A DNA stretch of 64,000 bases from Moheibacter lacus (lineage in GTDB: Bacteria; Bacteroidota; Bacteroidia; Flavobacteriales; Weeksellaceae), in NCBI RefSeq assembly GCF_014042165.1, contig NZ_JACDZE010000001.1, positions 62,001-126,000 of the forward strand. The letters run 5' to 3'. The notes under the pieces were generated by a model that made no database searches, was not told the origin of the DNA, and saw nothing but the letters and a program-made list of their open reading frames with translations. This document shows, piece by piece, positions 50,623-58,461 of this stretch (within the stretch, counting starts at the first letter, position 1; every line of letters begins with the position of its first letter). Position numbers and translations under genes: made by a program.

Positions 50623-51243
50623 TTAATAGATAAAATCATCTTTAGAACTTCCCAAAGCTTGAAAAACAGGATGATGCAACGTAATAGTTCCTTCATAGTC
50701 TTTCCAATTTTCCGGTTTCTCAACGTCCATCGCTGCTCCGATTTTTCCTTTTACTTTTATCACGACTTTGTCTTTTTGCAATTGGGTGATTTCACCTTCC
50801 GCCTCAAAAGACATTTGAATTTCCATCGAATTGTCTTTAATGAATGTTTTTGAAAAAGTAAATCCATCGTTCTCTCCCACCACCATTTTCCCGCTGATGG
50901 GACGCAGGGTTGTAAGATCTTTTCCTGTAAAAGCCATCAGGATATTGTCTTGCCCGTTTTCACTTCCCGCGATGGTAATGGCGATGGTTTCTTTTGAGGC
51001 GGTAATACTTCCAAATCCGTTGGTAAATTGATTTTGGATGTTTTCATCTCCTATTTGAATATCGACAACAGCAGCATTTTCTTCGACATGACTGATATCC
51101 AAAGCGTCAATTTCCTGACCGGAAGCCGTTTCAATTGCTTTCTCGATCATTTCGGTTTTTAGTTCGTTTTTCTTTTCCTCCCATTTATTACAACCGGTGG
51201 CCATAAAAAACAGGATCCCCAGCATTCCTACATAATTTTTCAT
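50623..51243 (-). CDS. Lipoprotein of unknown function
   Basis: A 206-residue lipoprotein with lipobox ATGC (Cys18). A helical linker follows (KKNELKTEMIEKAIETASGQEI), then a beta-rich domain with NDGFTFSKTFIKDNSMEIQMS and VKGKIGAAMDVEKPENWKDYEG. No family recognised. It is separated by two bases from the lipoprotein gene upstream, so they are co-transcribed. Asp19 sorting signals are absent (Asn19 follows the Cys), so its membrane location is open. Confidence 0.65.
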   Translation of the reverse strand: MKNYVGMLGILFFMATGCNKWEEKKNELKTEMIEKAIETASGQEIDALDISHVEENAAVVDIQIGDENIQNQFTNGFGSITASKETIAITIAGSENGQDNILMAFTGKDLTTLRPISGKMVVGENDGFTFSKTFIKDNSMEIQMSFEAEGEITQLQKDKVVIKVKGKIGAAMDVEKPENWKDYEGTITLHHPVFQALGSSKDDFIY

Positions 51244-51245
51244 AT

Positions 51246-52034
51246 TTATTTACATTTGTTTAAAATAATTTGGGCTAAATCAAAAGCAACTTTTTGGTTG
51301 ATCTTTGGGTCATTGCTTACGTCAATCATCAATTCGAATTTCACTCCGTTTTGCAAAACCACCAATTCATTTGTCACCAAATTCCATCGTGCTGCATCAC
51401 CCAAATTCATTACTTTTCGGTAACCTTCTGAAACCTCCTTGAATGCATCCATTAATTTTCCGGAAACTTCTTTTACTTGTTCTTTGCTTATGTTTTGTTC
51501 CTCCGCTTTTTTTACCGCAGCTTCGGCTTCGGCTTCGCCCGATTTTCCTTCCAAAATATCGTCTACCGCTTGATTGGCCAAATCCATTTCTTCATCGGTC
51601 AAAGCCCGATAATTATTTTCAAAATCATTTAAAGACATCGCTTTTATTCCTCTTACCTTAACGATATCGGGAATTTCCATTTCACGCGTAAGTCCTCTGA
51701 CTTTCCCTATACGTTTGTTTTTAAATTTGAATAAAAATTCATGGTATTCCGGACTTTTCATCACTTTTTGGTATTTGGTTTCCAATTTTTCTTTCGAAAA
51801 TCCGGTAGCCTTAAGCACATCGATTTCGGAAACCAATTGGTCGTATTTTTTTTGGTAATCGAGCAAACAGGAATTTCCACCCGAAGCATTCGGATCCAAT
51901 TTTCTTCGGCTTTCCGCATTTTCAATCGCCGATTCCAAATCGATTTCGCCTGAATATGTCAATTTGTTTTTATCCTCGCTACAACTTATCAAAATGAGCG
52001 ATAGAAATAAAATGGTGTATAGTTTTGTTTTCAT
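51246..52034 (-). CDS. Lipoprotein of unknown function
   Basis: A 262-residue lipoprotein with lipobox LISC (Cys18, followed by SEDKN). The mature part is mostly helical and charged: SAIENAESRRKLDPNASGGNS, a segment ALTDEEMDLANQAVDDILEGK, and an Ala/Glu-rich AEAEAAVKKAEEQ stretch. A beta pair NLVTNELVVLQNGVKFEL lies near the C-terminus, which ends with Lys-Cys-Lys. No family recognised. It lies 12 bases after the repeat-bearing exported protein in the same transcript. Confidence 0.65.
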   Translation of the reverse strand: MKTKLYTILFLSLILISCSEDKNKLTYSGEIDLESAIENAESRRKLDPNASGGNSCLLDYQKKYDQLVSEIDVLKATGFSKEKLETKYQKVMKSPEYHEFLFKFKNKRIGKVRGLTREMEIPDIVKVRGIKAMSLNDFENNYRALTDEEMDLANQAVDDILEGKSGEAEAEAAVKKAEEQNISKEQVKEVSGKLMDAFKEVSEGYRKVMNLGDAARWNLVTNELVVLQNGVKFELMIDVSNDPKINQKVAFDLAQIILNKCK

Positions 52035-52046
52035 TTGATGTTATTT

Positions 52047-52994
52047 TTAGTCTTCAATTCTTAGAACATTGGGTTTTGGATCTTCAATCCTCGGAACATT
52101 GGGCTGATTTCCTTTTGGCTCAACGGGCAATAAATCATCCTCTTTTGGCACGACCGGCAACAAATCGTCTTCATCTTCCAGATAAGGAACATTGGGTTTT
52201 GGATCGTCTTCAATCAAGGGAACATTGGGTTTTGGATCGTTTTCAATCAAGGGAACATTGGGTTTTGGATTTTCATTTTCCAGGGCATCCCAATCCACCG
52301 GATCTTCCCATTCTTTTGGTTTTACACAGGTATAGGAAATCGGAATTTTATTGATACAATCCTCTTTTGTCGGCACCCGAATGGTTACCGTGATGAGACC
52401 TTCTATCAATTTTTCATTTTTCAATTCGGCGATAAAAACCATGTTCATGGCATGATTCCCGAAATAGCCTCTGTATAAATTTGGGCGGATGCGCATCCAT
52501 TTCACATCGGAACTATTCATCAAAAAACGACCATGAAAGGGTTTGGGGAATGTAACGATTCCAGATTGGGATTTTCCTTCCAACATGGATTTGAACAAAT
52601 TGGAAGTTTGACCATAACAAACATCGCCTACGACTGTTCCGATCGATATTTTCCATTGGCCATCCAAAGGTTGAAAATTAGGATTGAATGGATAAATCAT
52701 CGTAAATCCATCGCCACCATAAAATTTATCCAACTGCGAACGACTCATCTCCAATTCGACATAATTTTCCCAATTTCCATCGACTTTGACATCAACCACA
52801 ATGGCATTTTCCGGTAAATTGGCGTAATAATTTTCCGTATTTCCGTCGACAATATCGTATTCCGTAGCATCGAGTTCAGATAATTGAAATGTACAACCAT
52901 TTCCCATCTCACACGTAGCCAATATCAGTTTTTTGGCCAAAATAATTGGCGAAATCATCAAAAATAAGGCAACTAACAATCGTTTCATATTCAA
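52047..52994 (-). CDS. Exported protein with C-terminal Pro-rich repeats
   Basis: A 315-residue exported protein. A signal peptide covers about residues 1-20 (LLVALFLMISPIILA). A beta-rich domain of about 220 residues follows, with a few Cys, and then a C-terminal tail of near-identical units of the form DPKPNVPLIED, with variants PYLED and DLLPVVPKE. The tail is encoded by 33-bp tandem DNA repeats (52050-52283). Such a Pro-rich acidic tail could span periplasm or bind a partner. No family recognised. Its stop of transcription direction is shared with neighbours, and its start overlaps the end of the upstream lipoprotein gene by four bases. Confidence 0.65.
   Translation of the reverse strand: MNMKRLLVALFLMISPIILAKKLILATCEMGNGCTFQLSELDATEYDIVDGNTENYYANLPENAIVVDVKVDGNWENYVELEMSRSQLDKFYGGDGFTMIYPFNPNFQPLDGQWKISIGTVVGDVCYGQTSNLFKSMLEGKSQSGIVTFPKPFHGRFLMNSSDVKWMRIRPNLYRGYFGNHAMNMVFIAELKNEKLIEGLITVTIRVPTKEDCINKIPISYTCVKPKEWEDPVDWDALENENPKPNVPLIENDPKPNVPLIEDDPKPNVPYLEDEDDLLPVVPKEDDLLPVEPKGNQPNVPRIEDPKPNVLRIED
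52050..52283 (-). repeat. 33-bp tandem repeats encoding PKPNVPLIED units
   Basis: Near-identical 33-bp units, three in a row at about 52190-52283 and two more diverged copies at about 52050-52105, with a short DDLLPV-coding insert between them. They keep the reading frame of the exported protein and are likely to vary in number by slippage or recombination. Confidence 0.75.
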
Positions 52995-53653
52995 TTATTT
53001 AATGGATTTTCAATTATTAACTTTGTAAAAGCTATTGCTTTATTTCGGCTCAATTTTTCGTCTGGGAAATTGGTGGTAACGGTAAAAGAAATCCCGTCTA
53101 CAAAGACATGCAATGCATTTACAGGTGTTTCCCAATAAGCTGATTCTCCGATATTTTCCCATTTCTCAAATTTTTGGATTTTGGAATTTTTGGCCAAATA
53201 TTTTGCTTCAGAAATGGCGATGTCTGCATCAACGGATTGATCATTTGTGATCCGATCAATTTCGCTTTGAACGAAATCTTTGGATTCAAATTGATTTTGA
53301 AAATCCTTTTTTGAAATTCGTTTGACCAAACCCATTCCCAAAGAATTAAATTTTTCTATGTTCAATTCTTTTCCTGAACGGGTTTTTATCGATTCCTTCT
53401 GTCCATTTGGCCAACTGTATAGAACCATACGTTTGGAAACGTCCGGTGAAAAATTTTCATTGTAAATCTTGATTTTTTCTTCATCTGCTTCGGCTATTTC
53501 CGCCAATTTCTCTTTGGAAATGGTTGTCGGTTTTTTCATGATTTCGATGATCGTTTGGATGGTAAAATCCTCCGAAATTTGAATAGAATCGCCTAAATCC
53601 TTACAGGAAAGAATAATCAGAAAACAACAACCGATTAAAATTGACCTCTTCAT
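52991..53653 (-). CDS. Lipoprotein of unknown function
   Basis: A 220-residue lipoprotein with lipobox ILSC (Cys17, then KDLGD). A helical section includes EIMKKPTTISKEKLAEIAEADEEKIKIYN. A beta-rich section follows with RMVLYSWPNGQKESIKT and ENIGESAYWETPVNALHVFVDGISF. The C-terminal helix is KAIAFTKLIIEN. The last part resembles the end of the lipoprotein at 51246-52034 in layout (beta pair then helix), so the two may be related domains. No family named. It lies four bases after the OmpA-domain gene. Confidence 0.65.
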   Translation of the reverse strand: MKRSILIGCCFLIILSCKDLGDSIQISEDFTIQTIIEIMKKPTTISKEKLAEIAEADEEKIKIYNENFSPDVSKRMVLYSWPNGQKESIKTRSGKELNIEKFNSLGMGLVKRISKKDFQNQFESKDFVQSEIDRITNDQSVDADIAISEAKYLAKNSKIQKFEKWENIGESAYWETPVNALHVFVDGISFTVTTNFPDEKLSRNKAIAFTKLIIENPLNN

Positions 53654-53657
53654 AGCA

Positions 53658-54980
53658 TTAGATTTTGATAAATTCTACCCGACGATTTTGCGCCTTTCCG
53701 GAAGTGGTTTGATTGGAATCAATGGGTTGAGATTCCCCTTTTCCATCGGTTTGCAATCGGGAAGCATCGATTCCAAATTCGTTAACCAAAGCATTTTTCA
53801 CCGATTCTGCTCTATTTTTTGACAAAGTCAAATTCGCTTCGTCCGAACCGTCGCCATCGGTATGACCGACAATGGAAATAGTACCGGAAATTGATTTTAT
53901 GGCTTGAGCGGCGTTGTTCAAAATAGACCAAGATTCGGGTTTAATTCGTGAAGAATTGACATCAAAATAAATAGCATTGGTGACGAATTTCCCATCTGAT
54001 TTTATTTCTTGCGTGGCATTGGGAACTTTTCCTCCTACGCGTACATTGGTAATATACATCCCGTTTCCCCATTGATTGGAACTCATCATAAACGTATAAT
54101 TTCCCTTTTTCAGAAAAGCATTTTGAAGATTAACCAATTCTTTTCCATTGTGAAAAATCTTAATGGAATTTCCGTTTCTGGAGATTGCCATCCGGTTGAT
54201 TTCATTTGATTTCCAGGTATTATTATAGGTTTTGGTATAGAAATTCTGAATTTCCGGGTCCAATCCATATTCGCGGGTAGCGGAAATATTGAGAAACCCT
54301 TCCGAACCATAGGGATGTACATCGAGGGTTACTTCCGGTTTTTCATTGAAATGCAAATCAAAATTTTCGCGGTCGTCTCTTGCAACAAAACTAAATCTTA
54401 ATCCACTTTGCATTTCCGAAACCGTTTCTGCATCTATGTACATATCCCATTCGATGGTGCAGTTATCGGGAAGATTTTTAAATCCGTTTGGAAAAAAATG
54501 TCCGTATCTTGGGATTTTCAACCAGTTTCCATCCTTCCCATTTAAAGAAGTGATTTGTGCAGGATTTTCCTGATCCCAATTATTTACAAACCAATTCCCG
54601 CTACCAGAACTTATTTGCGCCGTACTGAAATCTTCAAAAAACAATACTTCTTTCCCCGACACGAAAGTAGATCCTTCGTATTCCGAAAAATCGGTTTCAT
54701 CCTCATTCGGATTCGTGTTTGAATTCGAGGAATTTGTGTGAGAAGGTTTAGATTTTGGATTTTCCTTTTTACCACTGTCTTTCTTCTTGTCTTTCTTTTT
54801 AAAAACCGAATTGATCCCATCTTCTATAGCGTCGATTCCGGCATCGATGGCTTCGTCGGTTTTCTGGTTGACTTTTTGGGTTGCTTTTCCTTTTGCCACA
54901 TCTGTGGGATTATTGATTTGAGCACTCACAAAACAGTTGAGTACAAGCATCATAAATAAAAATGTACTTATTTTTTTCAT
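53658..54980 (-). CDS. OmpA-family outer-membrane/peptidoglycan-binding protein
   Basis: A 440-residue exported protein, first in a run of six. It has a signal peptide (residues 1-20, cut after SAQ), a low-complexity Lys/Asp/Ser/Asn linker (about 55-100), a beta-sandwich domain reminiscent of a lectin or LamG-like fold (about 115-320), and a C-terminal OmpA domain (about 330-440). In the OmpA domain NAIYFDVNSSRIKPESWSIL, IVGHTDGDGSDEANLTLSKNRAESV-type text and GKGESQPIDSN carry the peptidoglycan-binding Asp and Arg positions. It would anchor the surface layer to the cell wall. An inverted repeat sits right before its ATG. Confidence 0.85.
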   Translation of the reverse strand: MKKISTFLFMMLVLNCFVSAQINNPTDVAKGKATQKVNQKTDEAIDAGIDAIEDGINSVFKKKDKKKDSGKKENPKSKPSHTNSSNSNTNPNEDETDFSEYEGSTFVSGKEVLFFEDFSTAQISSGSGNWFVNNWDQENPAQITSLNGKDGNWLKIPRYGHFFPNGFKNLPDNCTIEWDMYIDAETVSEMQSGLRFSFVARDDRENFDLHFNEKPEVTLDVHPYGSEGFLNISATREYGLDPEIQNFYTKTYNNTWKSNEINRMAISRNGNSIKIFHNGKELVNLQNAFLKKGNYTFMMSSNQWGNGMYITNVRVGGKVPNATQEIKSDGKFVTNAIYFDVNSSRIKPESWSILNNAAQAIKSISGTISIVGHTDGDGSDEANLTLSKNRAESVKNALVNEFGIDASRLQTDGKGESQPIDSNQTTSGKAQNRRVEFIKI

Positions 54981-55006
54981 CTTTGAAATGGATTAAAATT
55001 TCAAAG
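54981..55006. repeat. 9-bp inverted repeat abutting the OmpA-protein start codon
   Basis: CTTTGAAAT / ATTTCAAAG, a perfect 9-bp inverted repeat with an 8-base loop, touching the ATG of the OmpA-family gene on its upstream side. It could be an operator or a 5'-leader hairpin that controls translation of the exported-protein operon. Confidence 0.5.
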
Positions 55007-55137
55007 ACAAAATTGATGTGAAAACAAGGACTATATTTCGGGGAAAATATGGAAATTTCAATTCAGGGTTTTCCCTGACCGTGAAGTTGATGAGTGGTTA
55101 TTTGATTGATTTATTGAGAAATTTATAAATCACAAGC

Positions 55138-56115
55138 CTACTTCTCCCGTTCCATCACATAGTTGACCATGGTGCGAAGTGAAGTTTTGTATTCGCTTTC
55201 AGGGAATTCATCCAAAATTTGAAGTGCGTCAGCCGTGTATTGCTCCATGGTTTTTTGGGTGTACTCGATCCCGCCGTTATCTTTCACAAACTGAATAACT
55301 TCACGCACACGTTTTTTATTTTGGTTGTGACGTTTCACCGAATTGATCAACCAATCTTTTTCTTGTTTCGACACTTTATTCAAAACATGAATCAGCGGAA
55401 GAGTCATTTTTTGTTCCTTGATATCGATTCCCACCGGTTTTCCGATGATATCCGAACTCGTATAATCAAACAAATCATCTTTGATTTGAAACGCAATCCC
55501 CACCAAATTCCCAAATCTGTGCATCTTCTTACAAATTTCTTCTTCTGCACCCACAGATCTCGCGCCGGCTTCACAACAAGCTGCAATCAACGTTGCGGTT
55601 TTTTGTCGGATGATTTCGAAATAAACCTCTTCCGTGATGTCGAGTTTGCGTGCTTTTTCGATTTGAAGTAATTCACCTTCGGACATTTCTTTTATCGCGA
55701 CCGATACGACTTTCAACAAATCAAAATCTTCATTTTCAGTCGAAAGAATCAAAGTTTTGGACAATAAATAATCACCGACCAAAACCGCAATTTTATTTTT
55801 CCAAAGCGCATTGAGAGAGAAAAAACCACGACGCATATCGGAATCGTCCACGACATCATCATGAACCAAAGTTGCCGTATGAATCAATTCGATCAGCGCA
55901 GCTGCCCTGTAACTTCTTTCCTGAAATTGACCGGTCAATTTCGCAGTGAGAAATACAAACATCGGCCGCATCTGTTTTCCTTTTCTGCGTACGATATAAT
56001 GCGTAATCCTGTCCAGAAGCGGAACATTACTTTTCATCGACTGATAAAATTTCGTCTCGAAAAGTTTCATCTCTTCCGCAATCGGTGCTTTTATATTTTC
56101 AACAGTTTTTTTCAC
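55138..56115 (-). CDS. ispB: Polyprenyl diphosphate synthase (IspB-like)
   Basis: A 325-residue trans-prenyltransferase that makes the long isoprenoid chain of menaquinone. The first Asp-rich motif is LVHDDVVDDSDMRRG at residues 83-97 (DDxxD at 86-90). The second is QIKDDLFDYTSSDIIGK near 212. GKQMRPMFVFLTAKL near 45-60 is the N-terminal substrate-binding region. Length fits octa- or heptaprenyl synthases; chain length cannot be read reliably. It follows the exported propeller-like gene by one base, and shares its promoter. Confidence 0.92.
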   Translation of the reverse strand: MKKTVENIKAPIAEEMKLFETKFYQSMKSNVPLLDRITHYIVRRKGKQMRPMFVFLTAKLTGQFQERSYRAAALIELIHTATLVHDDVVDDSDMRRGFFSLNALWKNKIAVLVGDYLLSKTLILSTENEDFDLLKVVSVAIKEMSEGELLQIEKARKLDITEEVYFEIIRQKTATLIAACCEAGARSVGAEEEICKKMHRFGNLVGIAFQIKDDLFDYTSSDIIGKPVGIDIKEQKMTLPLIHVLNKVSKQEKDWLINSVKRHNQNKKRVREVIQFVKDNGGIEYTQKTMEQYTADALQILDEFPESEYKTSLRTMVNYVMEREK

Positions 56116-56116
56116 T

Positions 56117-57052
56117 TTATTCGGCTAAAGAATGGATACATTGAACACTTTGTTCCACATGGAAGGTTTTAAATTTAAAATCTTCATTGCTGAAACAAAT
56201 CACACTTGGTTTGTCAGGTTTTATAGAAATTCCTTCAGTTTGACCAACTTGCGCTGTAAAACCAAGTGGCAAATTAAACTTGTTCAATTTATTGCTAAAC
56301 AACAGTTCTTTTCCATTTTTGGGCAATGAAAATCCTGAGATAAAAGCCACACCATCAGGCGTATAACCGATGAGATAAAAACCATGAGTATTGGAAATCG
56401 GATTGGTATCTATAGTGGCGCCGGTCACCAAATAATTGGTTTTAAAAGTTTCCACTTTTATTGCTTGTTGTTTTCCCGGTTTGATATCTAAAATATAATG
56501 GCTGGTAGCCAGATTGGACCATTCTTTTGTAAACAAATGCAATTTTCCTTTGTAATAAAACATGGCTTCGCAGTCAAAATTGGTTTTCTTATTTCCGGGG
56601 TCGAAATCTTTTTGTTCCGGAAAGGAAAATTCGATTTTCTGAACTTCTACTGAAATTTCTTTTTTCTTTGATTCCAATTCTGAAATTGGAAAATAAAAAA
56701 TCGCCAAATCTTTTCGTTTCCCATTGTTATTCCCAAAATCTCCGATGAAAAAATACTGATCACTTACAGCCAATTCTTCCCAATCTCTATTTTCAGCATT
56801 GGTGATTTTAACCGTTTGAATGATTTTCCCGGTTTCTGGGTTGATTTTATAGAGTTCCGGTTTTCCGCCACTATCATTTTGTCCCCAATAATGACCATCT
56901 ATGATCTCTAACGAAGAAATTTCTTTTAGTTTCTCTGAAATTTCCAACGTTTTGATTTGATAATTTTCGATATCCAAGGTATCGATTTTCATTTGAGCTG
57001 AAAGATTCAAAAAATTCAAAATAAATATGACAGCTACTGTATAATTCTTCAT
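56117..57052 (-). CDS. Exported beta-propeller-like protein
   Basis: A 311-residue exported protein with a signal peptide (residues 1-19, cut after SAQ). The mature part has repeated short beta segments such as SSLEIIDGHYWGQNDSGGK, PELYKINPETGKIIQTVKIT, NRDWEELAVSDQYFFIGDFG and FDCEAMFYYKGKLHLFTKEW. These resemble the blades of SdiA-regulated or esterase-like (phytase-type) propellers. No catalytic residues could be assigned. It has its own -7 box at 57078-57085 and is followed by ispB one base after its stop, so the two form an operon even though their functions seem unrelated. Confidence 0.7.
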   Translation of the reverse strand: MKNYTVAVIFILNFLNLSAQMKIDTLDIENYQIKTLEISEKLKEISSLEIIDGHYWGQNDSGGKPELYKINPETGKIIQTVKITNAENRDWEELAVSDQYFFIGDFGNNNGKRKDLAIFYFPISELESKKKEISVEVQKIEFSFPEQKDFDPGNKKTNFDCEAMFYYKGKLHLFTKEWSNLATSHYILDIKPGKQQAIKVETFKTNYLVTGATIDTNPISNTHGFYLIGYTPDGVAFISGFSLPKNGKELLFSNKLNKFNLPLGFTAQVGQTEGISIKPDKPSVICFSNEDFKFKTFHVEQSVQCIHSLAE

Positions 57053-57077
57053 GGAAGTGAATTCTCCTTTTGCTCCC

Positions 57078-57085
57078 CAAAGGTA
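57078..57085 (-). promoter_or_regulatory. -7 promoter element of the propeller-ispB operon
   Basis: Reads TACCTTTG on the minus strand, an exact TAnnTTTG match, 25 bases before the ATG at 57052. Confidence 0.6.
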
Positions 57086-57103
57086 TTAAAAAGTTTCAGG
57101 TTT

Positions 57104-58276
57104 TTATAGCAGTCTCACAGACTTCAGAATATGTTTCCCCGAAATACTTTGGGTAAAAATTAAAGTTTGCGCTTCCGATTCCTTTAAATTGTATTTTTTT
57201 CGAATCAACTCAACCGACATCGGGTAGTTCTTTGAAACCACATGAAAAGCTTGGTTTTGAATCGTTTTTTTCGCGTCTTTTATTTCTTCAATAATTTTAA
57301 AAACCTTTCCGGGAAAAGATTTCACCAGATTTTCTGAAGTATAGAGATGCGTGTTTTTCTCCAATTTATCCAAATCAAATTGATGCCCAACCAATTTAAA
57401 AGCACCCGATTTTAACACGGCAGAATTGGGTTCGTAAATGTATTTTTTCACAGAAGATAATTGGGATTCAACTTTAGATTCACCTAAAAATTGAAATACA
57501 AATTCAAATTGATTCGATTCTAAATTTACAGCTTTGATAATAGGATTGACATTGTTTTCTTTTTTGCAAATCAACAACAGTTCTTTCATTTCATTTTTTA
57601 CCGCAACCAGATGAATTTCATGAATTTGTGGAATTTGGTCGATGAGCATTTTCAGATCCAAAAGAGGTGAAAGTTTGACCATCAAAGTTTCGGTTCGACT
57701 TAATAATTCAGTCATCCATTCCAATAAATTGGGCTCTAAATCTTCCAATAAAAATTTTTTCTGCGAACCTTTTCTTCTAGCCGGATCCAGATATATTACG
57801 TCCCATTTTTGATCAGGATTTTCATGAAAAAAGGTCTCGAAATCTATGGCTAAATATTTTAAATTACCTTGACCTAAAACATGATAATTATGCGCTGAGA
57901 TTTCCGCTAATTCAGCATTTCTTTCCAATGCGGTAACGGACTCAAATTCTTTGGAAAACGCAAAAGCATCGATTCCCATTCCGGCTGTTAAATCGATCAA
58001 CGTATTTCCTGAAACCAGTTTTGATTTGTATTGAGCTGTAGTCCATGAAGAGGCTTGTTCGAGATTTAAACTGGGCGGATAAAAAATCGCTTTCGTTTCC
58101 GACAAAAAAGGAAATTTGGATTTGGCGATTTGGAAACCTTTAATTTGCTGCGCCAATTCTGCAGAAGAAACAGTTGGAAAAGGAGATTTACGCAAAGAAA
58201 TGACCCGAAAATCTTCCTTTTGGTGTTGTAAAATGAATTCTTGAACTTCAGTTTCCAAAATTTGATGGTTCATCAT
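57104..58276 (-). CDS. THUMP-like class I SAM-dependent methyltransferase (PG_1098 family)
   Basis: A 390-residue methyltransferase. An N-terminal helical domain (about 1-80) is followed by a Rossmann methyltransferase with motif I LIDLTAGMGIDAFAFSKEF (about 92-110), acidic loop VTALERNAELAEISAHN, and WDVIYLDPARRKGSQKK (motif IV DPAR near 160). C-terminal ferredoxin-like and THUMP-like domains follow. DPAR-type enzymes usually methylate RNA bases; the substrate of this family is not established. ATGs at 58276 and 58273 are both possible starts. A -7 box lies at 58291-58298. Confidence 0.88.
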   Translation of the reverse strand: MMNHQILETEVQEFILQHQKEDFRVISLRKSPFPTVSSAELAQQIKGFQIAKSKFPFLSETKAIFYPPSLNLEQASSWTTAQYKSKLVSGNTLIDLTAGMGIDAFAFSKEFESVTALERNAELAEISAHNYHVLGQGNLKYLAIDFETFFHENPDQKWDVIYLDPARRKGSQKKFLLEDLEPNLLEWMTELLSRTETLMVKLSPLLDLKMLIDQIPQIHEIHLVAVKNEMKELLLICKKENNVNPIIKAVNLESNQFEFVFQFLGESKVESQLSSVKKYIYEPNSAVLKSGAFKLVGHQFDLDKLEKNTHLYTSENLVKSFPGKVFKIIEEIKDAKKTIQNQAFHVVSKNYPMSVELIRKKYNLKESEAQTLIFTQSISGKHILKSVRLL

Positions 58277-58290
58277 GGTGCAAATAAGGA

Positions 58291-58298
58291 CAAAATTA
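58291..58298 (-). promoter_or_regulatory. -7 promoter element of the methyltransferase gene
   Basis: Reads TAATTTTG on the minus strand, an exact TAnnTTTG match, 14 bases before the first ATG. Confidence 0.5.
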
Positions 58299-58401
58299 AT
58301 GGAAAAATAATATTTGAATACAATAGGATTTTTATAAGAAAATCAATCTTTTAAATGATGAATGTTGGGCGAAAATATTTTCATCTCCAAGCAATTTCTT
58401 C

Positions 58402-58409
58402 TAAATTTG
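58402..58409 (+). promoter_or_regulatory. -7 promoter element of the MscS-family gene
   Basis: TAAATTTG, an exact TAnnTTTG match, 52 bases before the ATG at 58462. Confidence 0.5.
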
Positions 58410-58461
58410 CAATTACAAATTGGCTCCACCATTCCGTAGGAGCGTTCAATCAAAAAGTTTT

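Noticed and set aside
58420-58461. Upstream TTG start for the MscS-family gene
   Set aside because: The extra 14 residues are not channel-like and an ATG at 58462 lies directly before the conserved text; the TTG lies within the probable leader.
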